Shown here piece by piece: positions 43,021-52,150 of a stretch of DNA of 64,000 nucleotides (positions are counted from its first letter, which is position 1; the number at the start of each line of letters is the position of its first letter). Position numbers and translations under genes: made by a program. Below the pieces are notes generated by a model. It saw nothing but the letters and a program-made list of their open reading frames with translations, had not been told where the DNA came from and searched no databases. Location of the stretch: NCBI GenBank assembly GCA_039679645.1, contig JBDKUO010000025.1, positions 1 to 64,000 of the forward strand, given 5' to 3'. The stretch comes from Armatimonadota bacterium. GTDB lineage: Bacteria; Armatimonadota; UBA5829.

Positions 43021-44616
43021 CTAATGCCTTGCGTGAACCGAAACCATTCCATTCCGTTTGGTTGATCTTGGCCTGCCCTGTTGAATAGGACCGCGCTTGA
43101 ACTCGGTTAGTGTTGTAGGGCGCGCCGAGTAGTCGAAATCATCGAGTTTTCTACGCTCTATAGGCCCGCCGAGAGCTTTCTCTATATCCCAGACGATACC
43201 TGCGTCTTCTTTTGTTATCAGAGTGATCGCATCGCCCTCACGCTCTGCCCTGCCCGTTCGCCCGATCCGATGAATGTATGTGTCAGCCGTATCCGGGATA
43301 TCGTAGTTGATTACATGCGATATGCTGTCCACATCCAGCCCGCGCGCCGCAATATCGGTCGCAACCAATATCTGGCAGCGGCCCAGACGAAAATCGTCCA
43401 GAGCAGCCTGTCTCTGGTTCTGAGACTTGTTTGAGTGCAGCGCGGATGCGCCATAACCCGCCTTCACGATCTGTTCAGCCACCCGATTTGCCCGGTGCTT
43501 TGTGCGAGTGAAGATCAGCACTGAGTTCGTATCGGCCTCATCGAGAATCTTAAGGACCAGAGAAGTCTTCAAATGCTGAGGACAAGGGTATAGAGCGTGC
43601 GCAACGGTTTTCGCGGGAGCACAGATATCCACTTTCACACGCTTTGGATCATTAAGAGTATCCGCCGCGAGCTTTGTAAGCTCGGGCGCAAATGTAGCAG
43701 AGAAGAGCATGTTCTGGCGATTGCGCGGCAGACGCTTAATAATACGCTTGATGGATGGAAGAAAGCCCATGTCCAGCATCCTGTCCGCCTCGTCGATTAC
43801 CAATTTTTCAACATTCGAGAAGTCGGTGTTGCCGCGTTCCATATGATCGAGCAGCCTGCCCGGGCATGCGATTATCACAGTGGCTCCACCTCGAAGCGCA
43901 CGTTCCTGAGGAATCATGCTGACCCCTCCATAAACGGTTGCGCTCTTGATCTTAGCATACTTGCCCAGTTGCTTGAACGATTCGTTGATCTGCTCGGCAA
44001 GCTCTCGGGTAGGCGTCAACACAATGGCTCTTGTGCGCGCGGTGTTCACCGGGTTATCGAGCAAATGCTGGAGGATAGGCAGCACAAACGCGGCTGTCTT
44101 GCCTGTGCCGGTCTGAGCAGTGCCTATGAGATCACGTCCGGCCAGACAAATAGGGATAGCCTCCGCCTGCACAGGCGTGGGAGTCTCATATCCTGCATCA
44201 CGAATCGCGCGTTCAAGACGTGCATCGAATTTGAAGCTGCCGAAAGTCGACTCAGTTGCAGCCGATGCGGTCTCCTGAGCCGGTTTATCCGACTTGCGCA
44301 GCACGAATTTTCTGCGTATGGGCTTTTCTTTAGCGGCGAGTTGCTTCTTGAAGCAGTCGGCACAATATGCGGGTTTATCATCTGACGGCTTGAAAGGAAG
44401 AATGGCATCTTTTCCACAGATTGAGCACTGTACTACATGTGTTGTGCAATCGCCTCCACGGCTGTGCCTGCGCCTGGCGCTGCGCCGCTCGTGACAGTCC
44501 ACGCATCTGGTCGGCGGGTTAAAACCCAGTCTGGCGAATTCTTTCTGCTCCTTCACGCTGAACGTGAACTCCTGCCCGCAATCGCGGCAGACGCAGATTT
44601 TGTCCTGATAGTTCAA
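43021..44616 (-). CDS. DEAD-box RNA helicase with two N-terminal zinc fingers
   Basis: 531 aa. Two zinc modules come first: Cys10, 13, 38, 41 (CRDCGQEF ... CVDC, zf-trcl-like) and Cys64, 67, 85, 88 (CSICGKDA ... CADCF). The helicase core runs from about 125: PTPVQAEAIP, AQTGTGKT, VIDEADRMLD and HRIGRTGR. The C-terminus is basic. The usual DEAD helicase lacks the zinc part, which may target a specific RNA or the ribosome. The start is TTG at 44616 after AGGAG. A leader of over 100 nt suggests regulation, for example by cold. Confidence 0.92.
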   Translation of the reverse strand: MNYQDKICVCRDCGQEFTFSVKEQKEFARLGFNPPTRCVDCHERRSARRRHSRGGDCTTHVVQCSICGKDAILPFKPSDDKPAYCADCFKKQLAAKEKPIRRKFVLRKSDKPAQETASAATESTFGSFKFDARLERAIRDAGYETPTPVQAEAIPICLAGRDLIGTAQTGTGKTAAFVLPILQHLLDNPVNTARTRAIVLTPTRELAEQINESFKQLGKYAKIKSATVYGGVSMIPQERALRGGATVIIACPGRLLDHMERGNTDFSNVEKLVIDEADRMLDMGFLPSIKRIIKRLPRNRQNMLFSATFAPELTKLAADTLNDPKRVKVDICAPAKTVAHALYPCPQHLKTSLVLKILDEADTNSVLIFTRTKHRANRVAEQIVKAGYGASALHSNKSQNQRQAALDDFRLGRCQILVATDIAARGLDVDSISHVINYDIPDTADTYIHRIGRTGRAEREGDAITLITKEDAGIVWDIEKALGGPIERRKLDDFDYSARPTTLTEFKRGPIQQGRPRSTKRNGMVSVHARH

Positions 44617-44738
44617 TCAATATACTCCTGGTCGGTTGTTATACTATTGTATTCGAGGCTTGAAACGAGTGAACCAGTGGGACCGATTTTTTCGCGAACA
44701 ACCAGGCCAGTGCCAAACCAACGTAACAATGCACTTAC

Positions 44739-44747
44739 ATTATAGCA
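44739..44747 (-). promoter_or_regulatory. extended -10 promoter of the helicase gene
   Basis: Minus strand TGCTATAAT with no good -35. The start point near 44731 gives a leader of about 115 nt. Confidence 0.6.
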
Positions 44748-44765
44748 CACATAGGGATTTGAGGT

Positions 44766-45770
44766 TTATACTCTACGGCTGATAACGAACTCAGCCAGCG
44801 ATTCCAGCGCCAAGGTGTAATCGGATACAGGCAGCTTTTTGAGTCGAGTGCAGGCGTCGGATGCGAGCCGGCGTGCCGATTGAAGCGCTTCGTCTACTGC
44901 CCCGCACTCTATAATCCGACGCGCGATAAATGCCGCGTTTTCATATACTGCGGGCTTTTCCAGCAGAAGCGGCTTAACTGGTCCGAACGCAGGCTTCTTT
45001 ATAGCAAGCAGCACCGGAAGCGTGAACTTGCCGTTGATGATGTCCGACCCCACATCCTTGCCTGTCTGCGCAGGGTCGCCAACGATATCCAGAACATCAT
45101 CCGTGATCTGAAAAGCCTGACCGAGCAGCAGGCCATATTCGGCAAGCGCCTGCCGCGCCTCGACATCCGCCCCTCCCAGCATCGCGCCGCACTCGCAGCA
45201 TGCGCGCATAAAAGAGGCGGTCTTGCCATGGATTATCCTGTCATAGTTTTCCTGCCACGCCTCAATGCTGCCTTCACTCTGAGCCTGGAGCATTTCGCTT
45301 TCCGCCATGCCAACAGCCATCCCAGAAAGCGCTTGCAATATCTCTATGTCGCCATTTGCACCAAGCAGAGAGAATGCCTTCGAGAGCATGAAGTCACCGC
45401 CCAGCACGCTCATCTTGTTGCCCCAGACGCTGTTTGCAGTGCTTTCACCTCTACGCTCATGCGTCTCATCTACAACATCATCATGCACGAGCGAGGCCAT
45501 ATGGACAAGCTCTGTGGCGGCGGCTAGACTGCCGGCCCTGTCCATATCCGCATTTGCATTGCAGGCCAATGCGCTGAGCAATACAAGCGTGGGCCGAATT
45601 CGTTTGCCGCCCGCCGAATAAAGATGCATGGAAAGGTCAAATGCCACTGAGACTTCGGACCTTATCGCGGATTCTATTATCCGTTCGACCTGGTCCATCT
45701 CAGTAGCAATTGGCACAGCCCAAGGGCAGCATATATCTTCGCTTCTCGAACTAAGAACACGAGCGTTCAT
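44766..45770 (-). CDS. polyprenyl diphosphate synthase
   Basis: 334 aa trans-prenyl transferase. First Asp-rich motif HDDVVDETHERRGE, second DDVLDIVGD, and GGKRIRPTLVLL near the N-terminus: the long-chain (C30-C50) type. It probably makes the quinone side chain, in keeping with the ubiE/menG gene 166 bp upstream in the same direction. ATG at 45770 after GGAGTT; ATG codons further upstream have no site. The 45771-45935 spacer holds a repeat. Confidence 0.92.
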   Translation of the reverse strand: MNARVLSSRSEDICCPWAVPIATEMDQVERIIESAIRSEVSVAFDLSMHLYSAGGKRIRPTLVLLSALACNANADMDRAGSLAAATELVHMASLVHDDVVDETHERRGESTANSVWGNKMSVLGGDFMLSKAFSLLGANGDIEILQALSGMAVGMAESEMLQAQSEGSIEAWQENYDRIIHGKTASFMRACCECGAMLGGADVEARQALAEYGLLLGQAFQITDDVLDIVGDPAQTGKDVGSDIINGKFTLPVLLAIKKPAFGPVKPLLLEKPAVYENAAFIARRIIECGAVDEALQSARRLASDACTRLKKLPVSDYTLALESLAEFVISRRV

Positions 45771-45870
45771 CAGCAACTCCAAAAATCTTGCAGCCGTACT
45801 TTTATCATGGGAGTAATTACAAACTCGCCATTTCAAGTACAGCGAAAAACCTGTATTTTACAGCGTCAGG

Positions 45871-45905
45871 TTCAAAGCAAATTCCTCACATTCGTTCGGA
45901 ATGAC
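45871..45905. repeat. dispersed element ending TTCGGAATGAC (copy 4)
   Basis: Differs from 8101-8135 at one base (CAAA for CAGA near the start). It lies in the spacer between ubiE and the prenyl synthase. Confidence 0.85.
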
Positions 45906-45935
45906 TAAATGTGAAGCGTTATCTTTTGCACCTGT

Positions 45936-46646
45936 TTATGGCATTTTGCCGACATGCACACACACGGCGCCGAACATGAGGTCATAAAACCTCACATCTC
46001 GCAGCCCGCTCGACTCCATGCGCTTCGCCAGTTCCTCGCGTGAGATAAACCCTCGCACGGACTCCGGCAAATACTCATAAGCGCTTCGCTTCGCGCGAAA
46101 CAACGATGCAGTGCGCGGCGTCAAATAATAGAAATAAAGCTTCCATAATGGCCGCAGCAGAGGCGAACGAACGCGGCTGATCTCCAGGTTAACCACTCTG
46201 CCCCCGGGTTTCACCACCCGTGTCATCTCGTCAAGCGCCTTTGATAGATCCGCAACGTTGCGCAGGCCGAAGCCCACTGTCGCGCAGTCAAACGAATTGT
46301 CTGCAAAAGGCAGCGCGCATGCATTTGCCGCGAAGAAATCCACATTCGTAAGCCCGATACGCTGTGCCTTTTTCTTTGCGATCTCAAGCATTGGGACTGA
46401 AAAGTCCACTCCGATAACACTGCCATTATGGCCCACTTCTCGTGCAAGCTCGAACGCAAAGTCTCCTGTCCCGCAGCATACATCCAGCGCATGACCGCCC
46501 TGCTCTATCCCGGACTTCGATACTGCAAACCGCCGCCACGCCCTGTGCCTGGTCAGGCTCAATACGCTGTTGAGCAGATCATACTTGGACGCAATAGACG
46601 AAAAGAGGCTTTCAACATAAGCCTCTTTGAGATCATTCTTGCTCAT
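45936..46646 (-). CDS. ubiE: UbiE/MenG methyltransferase (quinone synthesis)
   Basis: 236 aa SAM-dependent methyltransferase. The family opening FSSIASKYDLLNSVLSL, SAM motif ALDVCCGTGDFAFEL and the late GGRVVNLEISR and YLPESVRGF motifs match MenG/UbiE. It methylates demethylmenaquinone (or the ubiquinone precursor). ATG at 46646; the ribosome-binding site is weak. Promoter at 46684-46713. Confidence 0.94.
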   Translation of the reverse strand: MSKNDLKEAYVESLFSSIASKYDLLNSVLSLTRHRAWRRFAVSKSGIEQGGHALDVCCGTGDFAFELAREVGHNGSVIGVDFSVPMLEIAKKKAQRIGLTNVDFFAANACALPFADNSFDCATVGFGLRNVADLSKALDEMTRVVKPGGRVVNLEISRVRSPLLRPLWKLYFYYLTPRTASLFRAKRSAYEYLPESVRGFISREELAKRMESSGLRDVRFYDLMFGAVCVHVGKMP

Positions 46647-46683
46647 ATTACCGCCGCAATGCTCCCGTTCCATCGACCGTAGC

Positions 46684-46713
46684 ATTATATCTAAAACGTG
46701 AGGGGACAGTCAA
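46684..46713 (-). promoter_or_regulatory. promoter of ubiE
   Basis: Minus strand TTGACT, 18-bp spacer, TATAAT. Confidence 0.78.
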
Positions 46714-46721
46714 CCAAAAGT

Positions 46722-47453
46722 CTATCGCGATGAGACTGTCTGCACTTCTATCCGCCAGGACTCGATGTCAAGATCGGCGTCTGATGGAACGAGATTCGAT
46801 GAGTCGGTATCATCACCCGAATATGTCTGGTCCGTTGTGGTGGAAATTGTGATATAATCCTGCCCGGCGGAACCAAGGCCATCGATCTCACGGCCATTAA
46901 TCACCTGCCCGGCATTTGTGGGAAGCGCATTGGCTGTGATAAAGTTAATATCGAGCTGTGTGATCTTGTCCGCTGGAATGGCAGTCGTCCCAATCTGGCT
47001 GAAGTCGATTACAAGCCTGATCGTGGAACCGCCGTCCTGAAGATCATGGCTGATGAGAGGCTGCGGAGAAGTGCGGTTCAAAAAATAACTGCCGGAAAGC
47101 ACGCCGTATATATAACCATCAGGATTGTCGGCGTCATATTCGATGAATGAGGTCATACCGACGCTGTGTGCGGCGTCTGACGAGGTAACCCAACCCGTGC
47201 CGCCGTAAGGCGAATAAAATGCCCCCAGAGGCCCTGTGGTGGAGTCGTTGTCATTATCGATTGCAACGAAATAGTGGTGCACCAGTCCAGGATATACAGA
47301 ATCTGTGGTAGATATGCTTCCACGGACTTTCAGGGTTATTATGAGCTGCCTGCCGGTTGTCACAGCCGTGGTGGGATACTTTGCACAGCCTGTCAGCGTA
47401 TATAATATAATAGTAATGCTTATTATTAATGATGCGATACGAAGTCTACTCAT
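46722..47453 (-). CDS. lipoprotein of unknown function
   Basis: 243 aa. A signal peptide with lipobox LTGC puts the lipid-bearing cysteine at residue 23. The mature part is rich in Asp, Ser, Thr and Tyr, with acidic runs DNDNDSTTG and DADNPDG that could bind calcium, and looks all-beta. No family recognised. Its neighbour lnt, transcribed divergently, encodes the enzyme that finishes lipoprotein acylation. Confidence 0.8.
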   Translation of the reverse strand: MSRLRIASLIISITIILYTLTGCAKYPTTAVTTGRQLIITLKVRGSISTTDSVYPGLVHHYFVAIDNDNDSTTGPLGAFYSPYGGTGWVTSSDAAHSVGMTSFIEYDADNPDGYIYGVLSGSYFLNRTSPQPLISHDLQDGGSTIRLVIDFSQIGTTAIPADKITQLDINFITANALPTNAGQVINGREIDGLGSAGQDYITISTTTDQTYSGDDTDSSNLVPSDADLDIESWRIEVQTVSSR

Positions 47454-47482
47454 GAGCTTATGGAGCCATTATAACGCAAAGA

Positions 47483-48958
47483 ATGCAAAAACGTAATCTC
47501 TTATTAGCAATCATATCGGGACTGATTTTGGCGCTGTCCATGCCCAGGCCGGGAATATGGCCCCTGGCATGGATAGGACTTGCGCCTCTGCTTATAGCGA
47601 TCAACAATAAAAGAATGCGTCAGGCTGCTTTCTGCGGCCTTATTACGGGACTGATTTACTTCGGCGCGATACTATACTGGATATCAATATTCGGATATCT
47701 GCCGTGGATTTTGGTCGCTATAATAGAAGCAGCGATTTTTGCTGCATTTGCTGCTGCCGTAACCAAATTCGCGCCTCGAAGAATAGGACCAATAGGATAC
47801 ATTGTAGTGCCAGCCGTATGGACAACTCTGCAGTGGCTGCGCTCACTGGGCCCATACGCATTCAATTGGGGAAGCTTCGCACACACACAGGCCGCTAATC
47901 TTCCCATACTGCAGCTTGCCTCACTGGCCGGGCCCTGGGTTATAGACTTTCTCGTCTGCCTTGTAAGCCTGTCACTGGCGGAAAGTATATTATCCAAATC
48001 TAAAAGACGAGTATGCGCAGCAGCAATTGCACTTATTTCACTGCTGACGGCATGGAGCGCCGGAACCGCCATAATACGGATGGCGCCCCGCATGCATCCG
48101 GACACAAAAGTCGCGATAATCCAGGGCGATGTCGATCAGGATGTGGTGCCTGATATGGACTATCTCGCCGACACATACGTCACATACTCCACAATGAGCA
48201 GTGATGCAGTCGATAAGGGCGCAAAAATTATAGTGTGGCCCGAGACTACTCTTCCTACAACAATAACCGACTCCGCCTGGGGAAGTATCCTCTCCGGCCT
48301 CGCATATAAAAGCAAGGCGACTTATATCATAGGCTGCTACACTCCATCGTCCGATCCGCACAATCCGCTGAACTATAACAGCGCTATGTGCTATGGCCCA
48401 GATGGAGAGAATATGGGGACATACCACAAGGTGCGTCTGGTGCCGTTTGGCGAGTTTGTGCCCTTGAGGAATTACCTGCCGTTTTTGAAATACTACGGCA
48501 TTCGCGATCAGGATGTATTGCCTGGAAGATCTCACCATCTGGTAGAAACAAGTATCGGCAGGATCGGTGTCAGCATCTGCTTTGAGTCTTTGTTTGCCGA
48601 TATATCGCGCAACGAAACGAAAAACGGCGCGCATGCCCTGTTTGTGATAACCAATGACGCCTGGTTTGAGCGCACTTCGGCTGCGCAGGGACACCTGATG
48701 ATGTCACAGTTGAGAGCTGTCGAAAACAGGCGCTATGTCGTGCGGGGAGCTGCAACCGGCATCTCGGCTATAATCGACCCATACGGGCGAGTGCGAACCG
48801 ACCTCGGCATATTCAAGCGGGGAATCGTATCCGGCAAGATCGAGCCGCTGACTGATCTCACCCCATACACACGCTCAGGAGACTGGCTGGCGTACGCTTG
48901 CGCACTTATCAGCGCCGTAATGATTATCAAAGAAGGTCGTGGAAGGCGAAAGAAGTAG
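47483..48958 (+). CDS. lnt: apolipoprotein N-acyltransferase
   Basis: 491 aa. N-terminal membrane helices at about 5-190. Then a nitrilase-like periplasmic domain with the Glu-Lys-Cys triad in VWPETTLPT, YHKVRLVPFGEF and SICFESLF. It adds the third acyl chain to lipoproteins at the inner membrane; Lnt is mainly found in diderm bacteria, which supports an outer membrane here. One C-terminal helix closes the protein. ATG start. Confidence 0.95.
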   Translation: MQKRNLLLAIISGLILALSMPRPGIWPLAWIGLAPLLIAINNKRMRQAAFCGLITGLIYFGAILYWISIFGYLPWILVAIIEAAIFAAFAAAVTKFAPRRIGPIGYIVVPAVWTTLQWLRSLGPYAFNWGSFAHTQAANLPILQLASLAGPWVIDFLVCLVSLSLAESILSKSKRRVCAAAIALISLLTAWSAGTAIIRMAPRMHPDTKVAIIQGDVDQDVVPDMDYLADTYVTYSTMSSDAVDKGAKIIVWPETTLPTTITDSAWGSILSGLAYKSKATYIIGCYTPSSDPHNPLNYNSAMCYGPDGENMGTYHKVRLVPFGEFVPLRNYLPFLKYYGIRDQDVLPGRSHHLVETSIGRIGVSICFESLFADISRNETKNGAHALFVITNDAWFERTSAAQGHLMMSQLRAVENRRYVVRGAATGISAIIDPYGRVRTDLGIFKRGIVSGKIEPLTDLTPYTRSGDWLAYACALISAVMIIKEGRGRRKK

Positions 48959-49147
48959 CTAGCCAAGGTCACCAGTACGCATTACAGAATCCGGAAAGTG
49001 GACAATTAGGGGCGATGGCGACTCATCCTCATCATCCTTGTTTGTTACTATCTCATCAGTGCGCTTGGACAGCATCAATGCGCTGTATATAGAAATGCCC
49101 GTAAGAAGCACCAGCCCGCTCAACAAAACAACTGCAATAGTCGCCAT
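48959..49147 (-). CDS. small single-pass membrane protein
   Basis: 62 aa. One membrane helix at about residues 3-26 (IAVVLLSGLVLLTGISIYSA), then a short acidic tail (DDEDESPSP). A very good GGGAGG site lies 8 nt before the ATG, which makes it a likely gene. It starts right after lnt on the opposite strand. No function assigned. Confidence 0.62.
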   Translation of the reverse strand: MATIAVVLLSGLVLLTGISIYSALMLSKRTDEIVTNKDDEDESPSPLIVHFPDSVMRTGDLG

Positions 49148-49255
49148 TACAACAACCTCCCACCCTGCATTAACTGCTTTTTTCCCAGAATATGCGGGAT
49201 CTGAAACAGGGCAGGATGTGTAGCACAGGCTGGTGCTTCTTATGTTTATTGCTTT

Positions 49256-50293
49256 TTACATGGTAAGCGTTACTTTGCTCAGTCCTCTCGGTCGGTCCGG
49301 GTCGTAACCCTTTGCGTTTGCAAGATAGTATGCAATCAACTGTCCCGGTATGATATATGCCAGCGGGCTGAGTTCTTCATCGACGGTAAAAGGCATCTTG
49401 ATCGGCCTTGTGGCCAGCTCCAAGATTTCATCTTCACTGCTGATTATAATGGTCTCCGCATGTCGCTCTTTCAACTTCTGAGCAATCTCTTTCATGTTTT
49501 CGAAGGCCTTGCCTGGAGGCGCAATCAGGAAGCACGGTTGGTCTTCCTGGACTGCAGCAATCGGGCCATGCTGGAAATCAGCAGATGAATAGCCGAGCAT
49601 ACCTACATAGCAGGTCTCAGCCAGCTTCAGAGACATTTCCTTTGCATTACAGTAGTTGAGGCCACGAGAAATCACATAGCCGTTTCCCATATATCTAAAA
49701 CGCTCGGCATGGTCCTTAATCTGCTCTTCAGTTTCAAATGCAGCCTGCATTGCAGACGCAGCAGCAGATAGCTTTTCAACTTCTGATTTATCATCGCGGA
49801 GTGATGCACTCAACAGATAGAGCACTGCCAGTGTGGAAGTATAAGTTTTTGTTGCTGCAACCGCCAATTCCTTGCCGGCATGGCAAAGCAGAGTATGATC
49901 AGCAACCTTGGTCAACTTGGAGCCGGGCTCGTTAGTGATCGTGAGAGTGATCGCACCCATTTTTTTTGAATCTTCTAGGTATTCGGCGACATCGGTAGCT
50001 TCACCGGACTGCGAAATACCGATGACAAGCGCCTTGTCTAGCTTCATCTTGGCGTGATAGAGAGTAAACGACGAGCAATCTGCAAGCGCTGTAGTCAGAC
50101 CATTATTGATCTCGAACAGATACTTGCCGTAGATCGCTGCGTGATCCGATGTGCCGCGGGCGGCAATCAAAATCTTGTCTACGTCCTTTGCCTTGATTTC
50201 GGCAGCCAATTTGGCAGCCGCTTCCAGCTCTTCTTTCGCAAGCTTGTTTACGATACCGGGCTGGGCATGGACTTCATCGAACATGTACGACAT
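49256..50293 (-). CDS. SIS-domain sugar isomerase/deaminase
   Basis: 345 aa, two SIS domains and no glutaminase: similar to the isomerase half of GlmS and to AgaS-like enzymes. Motifs ARGTSDHAAIYGKY, GISQSGEATDVAEYL and LGYSSADFQHGP. It probably converts an amino-sugar or sugar-amine phosphate to fructose 6-phosphate. ATG start after GAGGAAAG. It lies 51 bp downstream of mtlD in the same direction, so the two may act in one hexose-phosphate pathway. Confidence 0.88.
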   Translation of the reverse strand: MSYMFDEVHAQPGIVNKLAKEELEAAAKLAAEIKAKDVDKILIAARGTSDHAAIYGKYLFEINNGLTTALADCSSFTLYHAKMKLDKALVIGISQSGEATDVAEYLEDSKKMGAITLTITNEPGSKLTKVADHTLLCHAGKELAVAATKTYTSTLAVLYLLSASLRDDKSEVEKLSAAASAMQAAFETEEQIKDHAERFRYMGNGYVISRGLNYCNAKEMSLKLAETCYVGMLGYSSADFQHGPIAAVQEDQPCFLIAPPGKAFENMKEIAQKLKERHAETIIISSEDEILELATRPIKMPFTVDEELSPLAYIIPGQLIAYYLANAKGYDPDRPRGLSKVTLTM

Positions 50294-50344
50294 ATTACTT
50301 TCCTCTTTCTTTACTTCACACCATTAAACCGCGTTCAATGGCGT

Positions 50345-51511
50345 TTATTGCTTATGCACCAGGTCGTATTGCCTTACGACCTCATTGGTTATCTGTGAGT
50401 CTTCCGACAGTTTGCTGATCTCGCTGAGCGCTCCTGCCACACCACGTTCTTTAACGATTTGCTGAACCTTTGGGGCTGTAGGGTCGGTCGGCAAGTCGAA
50501 ATGAAGCGCTGCAGCGATCGCTCTGCACATATGCTCAGGGAACATGCCGCACTCCTCAACAAGTTTCGCGCCGCCCACAAGACGGTCATTTGGACCGAGT
50601 TTACGCATAGGATCGCCCCCTACCCTTGCGACCTGGTCGCCCAGCGCTGCATTGGCGAACCGGCTGAGCAGATCGTCTACATGTGCCTGGTGAGCCTTTG
50701 GGTCGAGATTGTGTTTCTTTACCAGCGCTCTGCCCGTCTCTTCCATAGCGGCTCTGACCTCTTTGGCTATCTGCTCATCTCCCATAGCTTCCCAAACAAA
50801 TTTATGGCCCTTGAGATAGCCCAGGTAGGCGGCTGTCGCATGACCGGCGTTATGCGCATAAAGCTTGCGGTCCACAAAACTCTGGAAATTGTCCGCAGGC
50901 TCTATGTTCGCTATATCAAACCACTCGCCCTTGATGGCTGCTTTGGATATTGGCAGATGCTTATAAGGCTCGACTATGACCAGCAGCGGATCTTCACTCT
51001 TCTGCTCTGCGCTCATAACCGGAACCATCCGCCCGACCACGCTCTCAACAAAGCCTATCTTATCCTCAAGATAGGCATGATACTCCTCGGGCAGAGCCTT
51101 TTTGACCTCACCCTTAAGGAACGGACCCATATTCTGCAGGTTTTCGCAGATGATTATGTTGATCGGTTTATCGATACCCGCTTCGGCCCGCGCCTTAACG
51201 CCGGCTGCTATAGTCGGGGCAATCTTAGGTAGGACATTTACACCTACTGCAGTGCACATAAGGTCGGCTGTCTTTATCTCTTCTGCCACTGCAGGGATAT
51301 CCAGCCCGCTCACTGCCCGGACATTGTTGATAGTTACTGTCCACGGCTGATCACATGCCATTCTGATCGGGTATGACCTGCGCTCATTTATAAGATCGAC
51401 CAAGTCCTTCACGACATCTACGAACACTACCTCGAAGCCGGACTCGCTGAATAATTGCCCTGCAAAACCTCGCCCGATATTGCCGGCTCCGAACTGAATT
51501 GCCTTTCTCAC
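50345..51511 (-). CDS. mtlD: mannitol-1-phosphate 5-dehydrogenase
   Basis: 388 aa. The NAD-binding opening is FGAGNIGRGF. KGEWFDIANIEPADNFQSF and ALVKKHNLDPKAH match MtlD of the mannitol dehydrogenase family. It interconverts mannitol 1-phosphate and fructose 6-phosphate. No mannitol PTS is nearby, so the source of its substrate is unclear. GTG start after GGGAGAG. Confidence 0.92.
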   Translation of the reverse strand: MRKAIQFGAGNIGRGFAGQLFSESGFEVVFVDVVKDLVDLINERRSYPIRMACDQPWTVTINNVRAVSGLDIPAVAEEIKTADLMCTAVGVNVLPKIAPTIAAGVKARAEAGIDKPINIIICENLQNMGPFLKGEVKKALPEEYHAYLEDKIGFVESVVGRMVPVMSAEQKSEDPLLVIVEPYKHLPISKAAIKGEWFDIANIEPADNFQSFVDRKLYAHNAGHATAAYLGYLKGHKFVWEAMGDEQIAKEVRAAMEETGRALVKKHNLDPKAHQAHVDDLLSRFANAALGDQVARVGGDPMRKLGPNDRLVGGAKLVEECGMFPEHMCRAIAAALHFDLPTDPTAPKVQQIVKERGVAGALSEISKLSEDSQITNEVVRQYDLVHKQ

Positions 51512-51523
51512 AATACTCTCCCA

Positions 51524-51565
51524 AGATAGCTGAGAGTGGAGAGTGGAGAGCTAAGAGTCCTGACT
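51524..51565. repeat. GGAGAGT heptad array upstream of mtlD
   Basis: Six in-phase 7-nt units (AGATAGC, TGAGAGT, GGAGAGT, GGAGAGC, TAAGAGT, CCTGACT), 13 bases before the mtlD start. Confidence 0.75.
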
Positions 51566-51595
51566 CGTAACCGCTCAGTCAGCTGTTTTTTTGAT

Positions 51596-51716
51596 GGTCC
51601 AGGATTTGAATCCTGGACCTATGTATGGGGGATATACATCCCCTCTTAGTCCTGCATCTTTCTACATTGACTAAGGGACTAAAGTTCCGGTAACAGGCGT
51701 CTGGGATTCAAATCCC
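51596..51716. repeat. palindrome mosaic in the cdd-mtlD spacer
   Basis: Four palindromes: GGTCCAGGATT/AATCCTGGACC at 51596-51619, GGGGGAT/ATCCCCC at 51627-51644, GGGACT/AGTTCC at 51675-51688 and GGGATT/AATCCC at 51703-51716. The last is an inverted near-copy of 13508-13533. No gene is seen in 51566-51729. Confidence 0.75.
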
Positions 51717-51729
51717 CGACGATCGACTT

Positions 51730-52149
51730 TCAATCCTCACATTTATTTAGATGAAACGGCCTGGGCAGGTAATCCGCCAGATCGAAGATATCATAATCCA
51801 ATCTCACATTACCCGATGCAATGACAACAGGATCATTCTCATCACTAAACTCGGCGATCACCTGCAAGCACGCTCCGCATGGGCGCGCAATCTCAGGGCC
51901 GTCCGTCACTATCGCGACCGCTTTTATATGTCTCTCGCCTTCTGACACAGCTTTCAGGATGGCGATGCGCTCCGCACAGACAGTCAGACCGTATGACGCA
52001 TTCTCGACATTGCAGCCCGCATATACTTTGCCCGAATCGCACAAGACGGCAGCGCCGACTTTGAAACCAGAATACGGCGCATATGCGTTCTCACGAGCTT
52101 CTCGCGCCGCTGTTAATAATCCTCGTATGTCTTCCCGGGAAACTGGCAT
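51730..52149 (-). CDS. cdd: cytidine deaminase
   Basis: 139 aa, the small homotetrameric type. Zinc site CNVENASYG, CAERIAI (catalytic Glu) and PCGACLQ. It salvages cytidine and deoxycytidine to uridine forms. ATG at 52149 after AAGAGG, one base after the stop of the metallophosphatase gene, so it is translated with it. Confidence 0.95.
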   Translation of the reverse strand: MPVSREDIRGLLTAAREARENAYAPYSGFKVGAAVLCDSGKVYAGCNVENASYGLTVCAERIAILKAVSEGERHIKAVAIVTDGPEIARPCGACLQVIAEFSDENDPVVIASGNVRLDYDIFDLADYLPRPFHLNKCED

Positions 52150-52150
52150 T

